Shown here: positions 52,087 through 60,827 of the stretch, one piece after another | How the letters are laid out: each line of letters begins with the position of its first letter | Position numbering within the stretch: position 1 is the stretch's first letter | Source: Flemingiibacterium sp964603455 | GTDB taxonomy: Bacteria; Bacillota; Clostridia; Oscillospirales; CAG-272 | Length of the DNA: 64,000 nt | Assembly: GCA_964603455.1 (NCBI GenBank) | Contig: CAZRVL010000003.1 | Location: 1-64,000 of the forward strand | Direction of reading: 5' to 3' | Translations under genes and position numbers: made by a program | Notes under the pieces: generated by a model | The model's input: only the letters and a program-made list of their open reading frames with translations | Databases searched by the model: none | What the model was told of the DNA's origin: nothing

Positions 52087-53403
52087 TTATTTTCTCCTGA
52101 TGAGTGAAATAAAAAATCCGTCAGTCCCGTTATTCGGGAAAAGCGTCAGCATTCCGTTATTTGACCTAAGTTCTCCGATTTCAAAATCCACAGCTTCAAA
52201 ATCGTCTTTTGAAGCCAAAAAACGATTTACAATACTTTCGTTTTCAGCCGGATTCAATGTGCAGGTAGAATAGCATATCCGTCCGCCATGCTTCAAATAC
52301 CTTGAAGAATTGCCAAGTATCGCACTCTGCGTTTTCGGAAGAGCAGATATGTCATCGAAAGTCTTATAACGTATCTCGGGCTTTTTCGCAATAACTCCGA
52401 GTCCCGAACAAGGCACATCACAGATAATCGCATCTGCCAAGCCTTCAAAATTCTGATCGAATACAGTGCCGTTTTTTTCGGCAGAGGATATTATGTCTAT
52501 GCCGAGCCGCTTCGCTCCGCTGTCTATCAGAGTAAGCTTGTTTTTGTGTAGGTCGAATGCGTAAAGCTTACCTGAATTTTCCATTTTGATCGCCGCCGAA
52601 AAGCTTTTTCCACCGGGACACGCACATACGTCGATCACCGTTTCTCCGGCTCTCGGAGACAATACCTCGGCAGATATTTGCGAAGCCTCATCCTGGATAA
52701 AGCATTTTCCGTCATTTATCATATCTCTCACAAGTGGTGGCATATTTTTGAGTTTTATGCCGTTCGGTGCATATCTTGTGAGCTCTGCCGAAATATCATT
52801 TTTTTGAAGCTCGGCAAGCAGCTCGTCACGCGATATTTTAAGAGTATTGACTCTGATCGTGACAGGCGGTGTGATCTCGAATGCGCTGAGTATCTCTTCG
52901 GCATTTCCGTATGAGCTGAGAAGCTCGATCACGTCCGCACCACATGAATATCTGACAGAAAGGTACTTTTGAATATCCTTTTTGTCCGGATAAGGTATCG
53001 TACCTCCAAATTTTTTAATATATCCTCGAAGGAGCGCATTTACAAAGCCCGAAGCGGATGGCTTTATCCGCTTTGCGAGATTGACACTTTCATTTACCGC
53101 TGCGCTGTCCGGAACTCTGTCAAGATATATCAATTGATAAAGTCCGAGACGTAATATCACCTTTATCTCGACATCCAATTTATCGAGCGGTTTGTTCGCA
53201 AGGCATTCGATTATATAGTCGAGCGTCAGCTTGCGCTCGATAGCTCCGTACACAAGTGTGGTATATAATCCCTTTTCAGCACCTGTCAACGAATATCGCT
53301 TGATTACCGAATCTATCTCCAAATTTGAATAGCTTTTATCCTTTTCGGTGCGCAAAAGCGATTCAAACGCAGCTTCACGTGAAGTTTTGTTTTTTTTATC
53401 CAT
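52087..53403 (-). CDS. rsmB: 16S rRNA m5C967 methyltransferase RsmB
   Basis: 438 residues. An N-terminal NusB-like RNA-binding domain (about 5-130) precedes a Rossmann methyltransferase with VIDVCACPGGKSFSAA (AdoMet), DVPCSGLGVIAKKPEIRYK and YSTCTLNPAENE (catalytic Cys residues). In the conserved def-fmt-rsmB-rlmN order. Confidence 0.95.
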   Translation of the reverse strand: MDKKNKTSREAAFESLLRTEKDKSYSNLEIDSVIKRYSLTGAEKGLYTTLVYGAIERKLTLDYIIECLANKPLDKLDVEIKVILRLGLYQLIYLDRVPDSAAVNESVNLAKRIKPSASGFVNALLRGYIKKFGGTIPYPDKKDIQKYLSVRYSCGADVIELLSSYGNAEEILSAFEITPPVTIRVNTLKISRDELLAELQKNDISAELTRYAPNGIKLKNMPPLVRDMINDGKCFIQDEASQISAEVLSPRAGETVIDVCACPGGKSFSAAIKMENSGKLYAFDLHKNKLTLIDSGAKRLGIDIISSAEKNGTVFDQNFEGLADAIICDVPCSGLGVIAKKPEIRYKTFDDISALPKTQSAILGNSSRYLKHGGRICYSTCTLNPAENESIVNRFLASKDDFEAVDFEIGELRSNNGMLTLFPNNGTDGFFISLIRRK

Positions 53404-53406
53404 AAC

Positions 53407-54366
53407 TTATCTGCCTGAGACCTTATAGAATCTGTCACCGAGCTCAACTTTTCTTCCGTTTATATAATCGGAAGCATTTATTCTGCTCTTTCCTTCGGGC
53501 AGCAGCTTTGTGATATATACCGAACCCTCTCGGCAGGCGACCTCTATGCGGTTTGCCTTGCGGTCAAGGCTCAGAACTTCTCCGGGATGTGCGTGTGAAG
53601 TCTCAAGATCGGCTATTTCAGAGCTTATAAGCTTGAGCGTTTTTCCGGAATGATCGACAACGGCAAGCGGAAACGGAGAAAGACCTCTTATCCTGTTATG
53701 CACATTCAGAGCGGTATCATTGAAATCAAGCTCGCAATCGGCATTTTCTATCTTAGCCGCATAATTCGACTTAAGATCGTCCTGCTTCTCACGCATTGCC
53801 TTTCCTGCTTCTATAGATTCGACAGACTCGATGAGGAGCTTTGTTCCTGCCAAAGCCATCTTATCGTGCAATGTTCCGAAATCGTCATTTATATCTATCT
53901 CTACCTCTGCCTTTGCTATCATATCGCCAGTGTCAAGTCCCTCATCCATGTACATTATGGTTATTCCGGTGACCTTTTCACCGTCTATGATCGCACGCTG
54001 TATCGGAGCAGCACCGCGGTATTTCGGAAGCAGCGAGCCGTGTACATTTATACATCCGAGCCTTGGATAATTTATTATATTTGCCGGAAGCAGCTTTCCG
54101 TAAGCAACAACGATTATTATATCGGGAGCAAGCTCCTTTATAATATTGAAGGCTTCTTCGTCTTTCAGTGTCTTCGGTTGGAAAACAGGCACATTATGCT
54201 CTATCGCACAGCTTTTGACAGCAGACGGTATGAGCTGCATTTTTCTTCCCTTCGGCTTATCGGGTTGAGTAAATACACCGACGATATTTGCGCCTGCATT
54301 GAACAATGCTTCGAGCTGTACAGATGCAAACTCCGGTGTTCCCATAAATAAAATTCTTGAATCCAT
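53407..54366 (-). CDS. fmt: Methionyl-tRNA formyltransferase
   Basis: 319 residues. It formylates initiator Met-tRNA. N-terminal formyl-transferase fold with RILFMGTPEFA, catalytic INVHGSLLPKYRGAAPIQRAI (Asn/His) and DTGDMI (Asp); the C-terminal OB domain has NRIRGLSPFP. Coupled to def by a one-base overlap. Confidence 0.96.
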   Translation of the reverse strand: MDSRILFMGTPEFASVQLEALFNAGANIVGVFTQPDKPKGRKMQLIPSAVKSCAIEHNVPVFQPKTLKDEEAFNIIKELAPDIIIVVAYGKLLPANIINYPRLGCINVHGSLLPKYRGAAPIQRAIIDGEKVTGITIMYMDEGLDTGDMIAKAEVEIDINDDFGTLHDKMALAGTKLLIESVESIEAGKAMREKQDDLKSNYAAKIENADCELDFNDTALNVHNRIRGLSPFPLAVVDHSGKTLKLISSEIADLETSHAHPGEVLSLDRKANRIEVACREGSVYITKLLPEGKSRINASDYINGRKVELGDRFYKVSGR

Positions 54367-54836
54367 CAGTTCTCTATTTCATCCTTATCGAGCATTCTTA
54401 CTACCTTATCGGTAAAAAGTATTCCGTCCAAATGGTCTATCTCATGGCAAAATGCTCTTGCAGCCAATTCCGTTCCGGTGAGAGTAAATTCCTTTCCGTC
54501 GAGTCCGGTCGCTTTTACCGTGACCTTAGCGGGACGCTCGACTATTCCCCATTTTTCGGGAAGCGAAAGACATCCCTCTGCCTCTGCCTGCTTTCCGGAG
54601 CACTTTACTATCTGAGGATTTATCATTATATAAGGCTTTCCTTCTTCGACCTCAACTATGACCAAGCGTCTCAGCTTTCCTACCTGTACCGCCGCAAGAC
54701 CGCAGCCGTTCGCAGCTCTCATAGTTTCGAGCATATCCTCAGCCAATTGTTTTATGCGGTCATCTATGACCGTTATCTCACGACTCGTTTTCCGAAGGAT
54801 CGGGTCGCCTTCTTTAACTATATTAAGCTTTGCCAT
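54366..54836 (-). CDS. def: Peptide deformylase
   Basis: A 156-residue metalloenzyme removing N-formyl groups. Three motifs are intact: GCGLAAVQVG, EGCLSLP (metal Cys) and CHEIDHLDG (HExxH). Confidence 0.96.
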   Translation of the reverse strand: MAKLNIVKEGDPILRKTSREITVIDDRIKQLAEDMLETMRAANGCGLAAVQVGKLRRLVIVEVEEGKPYIMINPQIVKCSGKQAEAEGCLSLPEKWGIVERPAKVTVKATGLDGKEFTLTGTELAARAFCHEIDHLDGILFTDKVVRMLDKDEIEN

Positions 54837-54885
54837 TGATGTTCTCCTTTTATATAAGCAATGTACTTTTAATTAATTTTTAAAA

Positions 54886-57114
54886 TCACAGCAAATTTGA
54901 ATTTATGTCTATATTTACCTGAGCCTTCTCTTTTGCAAATTCAAGCTGTATCAGACGGAGCATATCGCGCATTCGTTTACCCGCCGAGCATTTTAATATC
55001 AGCCGCATTCGGTATACCCTGTTCACTCGGTATATCGGTGCCTCCATAGGTCCAAATATATATGCAGATATATCGGAATATTCTCCGCAAAGCAGCTCAC
55101 GTATCCGTCTGTCAACCCTTACAGAAAGCTCCATCACAGCCTGCTCCTCTTCACACGTGAGTATTATCAAAACAAAATCACAAAACGGCGGGAATACAAG
55201 CTGCTTTCTGAGCTTTATCGCTCCGCTGTAAAAGCCCTCATAATCCTGTCTTGCTGCAAATCTTATAGTGTCATTTTCAGGTGAATAGGTTTGCAAGACT
55301 GCTCTTCCGGCTTTTTTACCCCTGCCGGCTCGTCCTATGACCTGCGTCAGCAAATCAAATGTACGTTCGGTAGCTCTGAAATCATCGAGATAGAGCGCGG
55401 AATCCGCATTTATAACTCCGACCAATGTCACATCCGGAAAATTATGCCCTTTTGTTACCATTTGCGTTCCGATCAATATATCTGCCGAATGATCTCTGAA
55501 AGCATTCAAAATATGCTCGTGTGAAAATTTACCGCTTGCAGCATCGGCATCCATACGAAGTATCCGCGCATTCGGAAATATCCCCGACAATTCCTCGGCA
55601 ACGAGCTGTGTTCCGAATCCCTTTCGATCAAGGTGCTCCGAACCGCATTTAGGGCATATGTCGGGGATCTCACGCACATATCCGCAATAATGACATTTGA
55701 GCTGTTCGCTGCCGTGGTCACGGTGATATGTCAATGAGACCGAGCAATTCGGGCATTCGATGACCTCTCCGCACATCTTGCAGTTGATGAAATTATTATA
55801 ACCTCTTCTGCCAACGAACAATATTGATTGTTCGCCCCTTGAAAGATTTTTTTCAAGCTCGCTCCTCAGAACAGTTCCGACAGGCGATATATTTCCTCTT
55901 GAAGTCTCTTCACGGAGATCCGATATGATAACGTCCGGCAACACTGCATCTCCATAGCGTTCATTAAGCTTTACGAGCTTATATATCCCCTCTTCGGCTT
56001 TTCTGAAGGATTCAAGCGAAGGAGTAGCCGAAGCCAACAGCATCAGCGCGTTGTTTTTTGCACATCTATACCGAGCAATATCTCTCGCATGGTATTTAGG
56101 ATTCATATCCGACTTATACGTATGCTCCTGCTCTTCATCTATGACTATCATTCCGAGATCATCGAGCGGTGCAAATACCGCCGAGCGCGTTCCTATGACC
56201 AGATCGACCATATGCGCACGTATCCGCTTGAATGCGTCAAGACGTTCGCCCTCTGAAAGCCCTGAATGTATAACAGCTACTCTTTCGCCAAAGCAGCCGC
56301 ACAAAAAATCCACAGTCTGCCCGGTAAGCGATATTTCGGGAACTAACATTATGACAGTTCTGCCCGAACCTATCACGCTGTCGATCACCGTCTTTATAAC
56401 ACTTGTTTTTCCGCTTCCGGTAACTCCGAATAAAAGTGCTGCGCAGGCTTTTTTTGACAAAGCCAGCTCCGACAATTCATCAGCTGCTCTGCTCTGTTCA
56501 ACCGAAAGCTCGATGTTCTGTACTGTTTTTTCGCGTCCGGAATATGGATTTCTGTAGATTTCCTCCTCACGGAAGCTTATGATCTGTTTTTTCACCAGAT
56601 TATTCAGTACAGTAGTCGATGCTCCGACCTTATCTTTTAAATACGTGAGCGTTTTTTCCGAATCGGACAATGCCTCTACCACACGAGCCTCTACCCTGCC
56701 AAGTCTTACTTTTGAAGTGTCGGCGATGAGTGTATAAAAACGCTCGACCGGGTCGCGTTTCGCATGATAAAGCGAATCCGTAACGCCTGACGGCATAACG
56801 GTTTGAACGGCTTCTCCGGTCGAGCAGAATGTCCGCTCACAAAGAAATGCGCATACTCCCATAAGCTCATCACTGAGCGAATATCTTTCGTCAGCTAAGC
56901 TTATAAGCGGCTTTAGCGCAGAATATTCCGACGAGTCGGATAATCCGACAACCAGTGCGGTACGCTTCAGTGCTCCGAACTGCACCTTTGCAAGCGAACC
57001 GATCCTAACCCTGTCCGAGAGCTCCGGCGGTATGGCATAATCATATACACGATCAGCCGATGCCGGAAGTTCAAGTATTCTGACTCTCGCGACAGACATA
57101 GGCTCAGTCGTCAT
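54886..57114 (-). CDS. priA: Primosomal protein N' (PriA helicase)
   Basis: 742 residues. 3'-5' helicase restarting stalled forks. N-terminal 3'BD; helicase motifs GVTGSGKTSV, DEEQEHTYK (DEEH-like), LASATPSLES, GTQMVTKGHNFP and QVIGRAGRGKKAG; two zinc-binding CxxC clusters (CKMCGEVIECPNC, CHYCGYVREIPDICPKC). Its ATG overlaps rpoZ by 11 nt. In B. subtilis coaBC lies between rpoZ and priA; it is absent here. Confidence 0.96.
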   Translation of the reverse strand: MTTEPMSVARVRILELPASADRVYDYAIPPELSDRVRIGSLAKVQFGALKRTALVVGLSDSSEYSALKPLISLADERYSLSDELMGVCAFLCERTFCSTGEAVQTVMPSGVTDSLYHAKRDPVERFYTLIADTSKVRLGRVEARVVEALSDSEKTLTYLKDKVGASTTVLNNLVKKQIISFREEEIYRNPYSGREKTVQNIELSVEQSRAADELSELALSKKACAALLFGVTGSGKTSVIKTVIDSVIGSGRTVIMLVPEISLTGQTVDFLCGCFGERVAVIHSGLSEGERLDAFKRIRAHMVDLVIGTRSAVFAPLDDLGMIVIDEEQEHTYKSDMNPKYHARDIARYRCAKNNALMLLASATPSLESFRKAEEGIYKLVKLNERYGDAVLPDVIISDLREETSRGNISPVGTVLRSELEKNLSRGEQSILFVGRRGYNNFINCKMCGEVIECPNCSVSLTYHRDHGSEQLKCHYCGYVREIPDICPKCGSEHLDRKGFGTQLVAEELSGIFPNARILRMDADAASGKFSHEHILNAFRDHSADILIGTQMVTKGHNFPDVTLVGVINADSALYLDDFRATERTFDLLTQVIGRAGRGKKAGRAVLQTYSPENDTIRFAARQDYEGFYSGAIKLRKQLVFPPFCDFVLIILTCEEEQAVMELSVRVDRRIRELLCGEYSDISAYIFGPMEAPIYRVNRVYRMRLILKCSAGKRMRDMLRLIQLEFAKEKAQVNIDINSNLL

Positions 57115-57403
57115 TTATGACAGGCTCTTCGCGCAGATTTATCGTAGCATCGTTTATCTTATAGTCACCCTGATAGAGACGGTTGAGCGCATTCTTAACA
57201 GCCTTTTCATCGCGTATATCGCGCTTTATCATAGATGCCAGAGACTTATCGGTCTCCTTGTTTGCGATGAGCTTTTCAGCTTGCTCGCGCTGATTTACAT
57301 ATTCATCTGTTACCATTCTTGCACATTTTGCGGTTGCTATGCAAAGTGTGTAACGGTTGTATTTGCCATTCTGGGAGAGTTCTTCAATAGACGGATATAT
57401 CAT
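57104..57403 (-). CDS. rpoZ: RNA polymerase omega subunit
   Basis: 99 residues. Small subunit that stabilises RNA polymerase. YPSIEELSQNGKYNRYTLCIATAKCARMV carries the family start with the CIATAKRAR-like block. Position between gmk and priA confirms it. The leader has three hairpins and a four-codon ORF (ATG GTG ATA ATA TGA) overlapping the ATG; GGTGAT serves as ribosome binding site. Confidence 0.9.
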   Translation of the reverse strand: MIYPSIEELSQNGKYNRYTLCIATAKCARMVTDEYVNQREQAEKLIANKETDKSLASMIKRDIRDEKAVKNALNRLYQGDYKINDATINLREEPVINDD

Positions 57404-57481
57404 ATTATCACCATAGCCTTCGATCTCGAAGGCATCCTTTCTGCTGCATTTTGCAGCTCGGCTCGATAGCTCGAACCATGC
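57404..57481 (-). promoter_or_regulatory. Structured gmk-rpoZ intercistronic leader
   Basis: On minus, three consecutive hairpins: GGTTCGA/TCGAGCC (one G-U), GCTGC/GCAGC, then AAAGGAT followed by GCCTTCG-AGAT-CGAAGGC (7-bp perfect stem), then the four-codon ORF. No U-run, so not a terminator; possibly an mRNA-processing or translational control element. Confidence 0.45.
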
Positions 57482-58102
57482 TTAATTTATAGAATAGAAT
57501 TGTTCTGTGAAGCCTATATTGCGCGAAACGCGATCCTTTTCAGCATTGATTATCGCGGAGATCTCATCGGCTGCCGCGTTTATCTCGCCGTCACGGTTTA
57601 CGACAAGATAATCATATCCCGGAAGCTGCGCCAATTCGTCCTTTGCGGTCTCAAGACGCTTTCTGATTATTTCTTCGGGCACATCGTCCCCTCTTCCGCG
57701 CAAACGTTTTTCGAGTGTAGCGTAATTCGGCGGAGCGATCATCAAAAGCACCGCATTCGGATACTGACGCTTGACATTCATAGCACCGTGTACATCAATT
57801 TCGAGAATTATGCTCGTTCCGTCTTCAAGCTGCGAAACGACCTCACTCTTGAGAGTTCCGTAGAAATTACCGGCATATTCGTTGTATTCGATAAAATCGC
57901 CGGCTTCTATTTTCGCTTTGAATTTATCACGTGTCATGAAGTGATAGCTTTCACCGTTCACCTCACCTGTTCTCGGTGAGCGCGTGGTAGCCGATACAGA
58001 CAGCGCGATGTCATCTCTGCGCGACAGTATCTCATGCACCAGCACACCCTTGCCGCTTCCGGAAGGTCCGGATATTACAAGAAGCACTCCTGATTTTTTC
58101 AT
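57482..58102 (-). CDS. gmk: Guanylate kinase
   Basis: 206 residues. GMP to GDP with ATP. P-loop ISGPSGSGKGVLV, SATTRSPRTGEVNGESYHFM (GMP site), ILEIDVHGA. Overlaps remA by 4 nt. Confidence 0.96.
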   Translation of the reverse strand: MKKSGVLLVISGPSGSGKGVLVHEILSRRDDIALSVSATTRSPRTGEVNGESYHFMTRDKFKAKIEAGDFIEYNEYAGNFYGTLKSEVVSQLEDGTSIILEIDVHGAMNVKRQYPNAVLLMIAPPNYATLEKRLRGRGDDVPEEIIRKRLETAKDELAQLPGYDYLVVNRDGEINAAADEISAIINAEKDRVSRNIGFTEQFYSIN

Positions 58103-58371
58103 TCGTCTGTTTCCTCCTCATCCTCGCCCTCGTCATCCTCGTCGCTCAGACGATTTGAAATTGTTTCCGACTGGAAGGCAGAAAGTATAATGTGTTCGCT
58201 GTCGGTAATTATGACCGCACGTGTTCTTTTTCCGCAGGTCACGTCTATAGCGCGTCCGCTGTCTTTGGCATCCTGGACAAGGCGTTTTATCGGTGCGCTG
58301 TCCGGACTTACGACCGCTACCACACGTTCAGCGGCTACCATATTGCCGAAGCCGATATTTATGAATTTCAT
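58099..58371 (-). CDS. remA: RemA-like DNA-binding regulator (DUF370)
   Basis: 90 residues; MKFINIGFGNMVAAERVVAVV and the C-terminal KRTRAVIITDSEHIILSA match RemA, a biofilm-matrix and osmoprotection regulator in B. subtilis. An acidic tail (about 75-90) is extra. An AGCTTTCG/CGAAAGCT hairpin (58391-58411 region) lies between it and yicC, upstream of the start. Confidence 0.92.
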   Translation of the reverse strand: MKFINIGFGNMVAAERVVAVVSPDSAPIKRLVQDAKDSGRAIDVTCGKRTRAVIITDSEHIILSAFQSETISNRLSDEDDEGEDEEETDE

Positions 58372-58441
58372 AATTATTGCCCATAGCTTTCGTGCAGCGA
58401 AAGCTCCCTTACCTTATATTCTCGTTAAGCCCTGTACTTTA

Positions 58442-59335
58442 TCACTCGATATTCTGTACCTGCTCGCGTATCTTTTCGAGTTCGCTCTTCATCTCGACAA
58501 CGAGCGCGGCTATATCCGCATTGGAAGCCTTAGAGCCTATGGTATTCGTCTCGCGGTTTATCTCCTGAAGCAGGAAATCGAGCTTTCTTCCAACAGGCTC
58601 ATTTGAATCGAATATCGTTTTGAAGGCATCGAAATGACATCCGAGACGAACGAGTTCTTCGTCTATCGCCACACGATCGGCATATATCGCGCATTCGGTA
58701 AGCACCATCTGAGGATTCAGCTCTACCATATTATCAGCGAGAAGCTGAGTCAGCCTTGCTTCGAATTTTCTGCGATATGACGCTATATCATCCTCTGAAA
58801 GAGTCTTTATCTCAGAAGTGATCTCCTCTATCTTAGAAAGCTTTGTCAAAAGATCCTTTCTAAGACGTTCGCCCTCGGCTTCGCGCACCGATATAAATGC
58901 AGCAAGAGCTTCGTCAATTACAGGTTTCATCATGAGCCAATCGCGCTCGGCATCCTCCTCGGGCTTACGTATCGTAAATATTTCTTTGTTTTCAGCCACC
59001 TTCATGACCGAAATATCATCGGCAAGACCGAAGGTATCACGAAGCTTTTCAAGCGCATCGATATAGCTTTTCGCCAGGGACAGATCGACATCAATAGCTG
59101 TACCTACATTTTCAACTACATCAACACTAACAAACACATCAACCTTTCCACGCGATATACCGTTCGCCTGGATGTACTGCCTTACGCGGTCTTCGAGAAA
59201 GGCATATACCCTCGGAAGCTTCACCGAGCAGTCGAGATAGCGGTTATTCACGCTTTTGAACTCGACCGTTATGTTTTTGCCATCAGACGCACCTGTGTTT
59301 GAAGCACGTCCGTAAGCTGTCATACTGCGTATCAT
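58442..59335 (-). CDS. YicC/YloC-family endoribonuclease
   Basis: 297 residues. MIRSMTAYGRAS start, FKSVNNRYLDCSVKLP, and the C-terminal PVGRKLDFLLQEINREtNTIGSK block followed by a helical end define the YicC family, recently linked to RNA cleavage. First gene of the 13-kb housekeeping operon. Confidence 0.93.
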   Translation of the reverse strand: MIRSMTAYGRASNTGASDGKNITVEFKSVNNRYLDCSVKLPRVYAFLEDRVRQYIQANGISRGKVDVFVSVDVVENVGTAIDVDLSLAKSYIDALEKLRDTFGLADDISVMKVAENKEIFTIRKPEEDAERDWLMMKPVIDEALAAFISVREAEGERLRKDLLTKLSKIEEITSEIKTLSEDDIASYRRKFEARLTQLLADNMVELNPQMVLTECAIYADRVAIDEELVRLGCHFDAFKTIFDSNEPVGRKLDFLLQEINRETNTIGSKASNADIAALVVEMKSELEKIREQVQNIE

Positions 59336-59381
59336 TGTTAATCGTTCTCCGTTTTCGGACTAAATTTAAGCATACATATAT

Positions 59382-59410
59382 ATTATACCTCATTTTTTCC
59401 GATTTGTCAA
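59382..59410 (-). promoter_or_regulatory. Promoter of the yicC-spoVM operon
   Basis: TTGACA (59405-59410), 17 bp ending in AGG, TATAAT (59382-59387). Confidence 0.88.
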
Positions 59411-59487
59411 CCGAGATTTATCAATTCCTATCGCATATTTTGTAAAAATTCACTCTTTAAGAAAAATCGAACCTCATATAAGAAAAA

Positions 59488-59509
59488 GGACGTGCGTTTT
59501 TGCACATCC
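59488..59509 (-). terminator. Terminator of glycosyltransferase gene
   Basis: GGATGTGC/GCACGTCC (one G-U), 8 bp, then TTTTTCTT on minus; abuts the stop codon. Confidence 0.8.
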
Positions 59510-60589
59510 TCATATCCTTTTTAAAATATTCTTGAAAAACTTTACCGCGCTTTTCTTTACACCGGTATCCTCTGCCACAGATCTTGCAGCCATGATATAT
59601 TTTCTTGCATCCGCTTCACGCAAAAGCTCTACCGCAGTCCATTTTTCCTCTGTATGGAGCTTGTAGTACTCAGACGCAGCGACTATCCCCGGAAGCTTCA
59701 GCATATGCTCGATCAGCTTCTCAAGCTCATCCTCAGAAAGTATTCCGACAGCTTCCCGTATATATGCAAACGACCAACCTGCTGTCTCCGCGTGCAGAAT
59801 TTTTAAAAGATGTTCCTTATCGTCCGCTACGAAATTTTCAAGAAACAAAAGCTGATATTTTTTTATCGAAGAAAGATCATCCATCGTTCGCTTCGAGAAA
59901 TTGTTAGTTCCACCCGAAAAGCAGCGATAGCAATACAGATCATCCGGAATGAACATGATCGTTCGGCAATTTTGAAGTATTTGCATATTAATTATTTGAT
60001 CGTCTCCCCAGAATATACGCTCCGAATGCACATCATCGAGCAGCGGAAGGAAGAGATCTCTATCATAAATTTTATTCCAAACCTGGTGTGTTAGGAGCGC
60101 TCCATCATATCTACTGCAAATCAGCATGGGATATTCATCAGACAAAAAGCTATTTCGATCCTTTATTATCGGAGATTTTACAGCTTTGCTTTTCCGCTTT
60201 ATGTGATTATATTTTTTAGTAAATGCAAACTGAATGACCGAAAGATCATTTTTATCAAGTAATTCGAAAAGCTTTGAAAATGCTCTTTTGTCGCAGTAGA
60301 AATCGTCCGAATCGCAAAACATTATATATTCACCGACAGAATTTTTAACACCGAACAGTCTCGCAGCATAAGGACCGCCGTTATCTTTTTTGTAATATTT
60401 AAATCTGCCGTCATTTTTCTTATATTTCTTGCAGATATTTTCTGAAAGATCTGATGAACCGTCATCCACCATTATGACTTCGAAATTCTTGAATGTCTGC
60501 GCTGATATTGAAACAAGACATTCGTCAAGGTATTTTTCTGAATTATATATAGGTATTATTATGCTGAGTCTGCAATTTGAATTTTTCAT
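59510..60589 (-). CDS. Family 2 glycosyltransferase
   Basis: A 359-residue GT-A fold transferase. LSIIIPIYNSEKYLDECLVSISAQTF, VIMVDDGSSD (nucleotide-sugar contact) and MFCDSDDFY (DxD metal motif). Substrate unknown; such enzymes build surface glycans. No TM helices. Divergent from coaX, with a 20-bp palindrome 22 bp before its start. Confidence 0.92.
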   Translation of the reverse strand: MKNSNCRLSIIIPIYNSEKYLDECLVSISAQTFKNFEVIMVDDGSSDLSENICKKYKKNDGRFKYYKKDNGGPYAARLFGVKNSVGEYIMFCDSDDFYCDKRAFSKLFELLDKNDLSVIQFAFTKKYNHIKRKSKAVKSPIIKDRNSFLSDEYPMLICSRYDGALLTHQVWNKIYDRDLFLPLLDDVHSERIFWGDDQIINMQILQNCRTIMFIPDDLYCYRCFSGGTNNFSKRTMDDLSSIKKYQLLFLENFVADDKEHLLKILHAETAGWSFAYIREAVGILSEDELEKLIEHMLKLPGIVAASEYYKLHTEEKWTAVELLREADARKYIMAARSVAEDTGVKKSAVKFFKNILKRI

Positions 60590-60610
60590 GAATTTTCACT
60601 CGCATTTCTG

Positions 60611-60630
60611 CAATAAAGTATACTTTATTG
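60611..60630. repeat. 20-bp perfect palindrome, copy 1
   Basis: CAATAAAGTATACTTTATTG lies just upstream of the coaX -35 and in the 5' leader of the glycosyltransferase. Confidence 0.9.
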
Positions 60631-60641
60631 TAAATTTACTA

Positions 60642-60670
60642 TTGACATTTATTTTTGTTTGTGCTATAAT
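60642..60670 (+). promoter_or_regulatory. Promoter of coaX operon
   Basis: TTGACA (60642-60647), 17 bp, TATAAT (60665-60670). Confidence 0.88.
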
Positions 60671-60742
60671 AATACCGATAAAATTTGTATTGTGATTTGA
60701 GACCGCATTGTTCAAATCAGATACAGTTATATTGATCAAACT

Positions 60743-60774
60743 AAGTTACAATAAAGTATACTTTATTGTAACTT
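60743..60774. repeat. 32-bp perfect palindrome, copy 2
   Basis: The same 20-bp core (60749-60768) extended by six complementary bases on each side (AAGTTA / TAACTT). It lies about 70 bp into the coaX transcript. Confidence 0.92.
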
Positions 60775-60827
60775 TGCAAGCAATAGTGACACTTACTTAT
60801 AAATTTAAATTTACGGAGGTCAATGCC

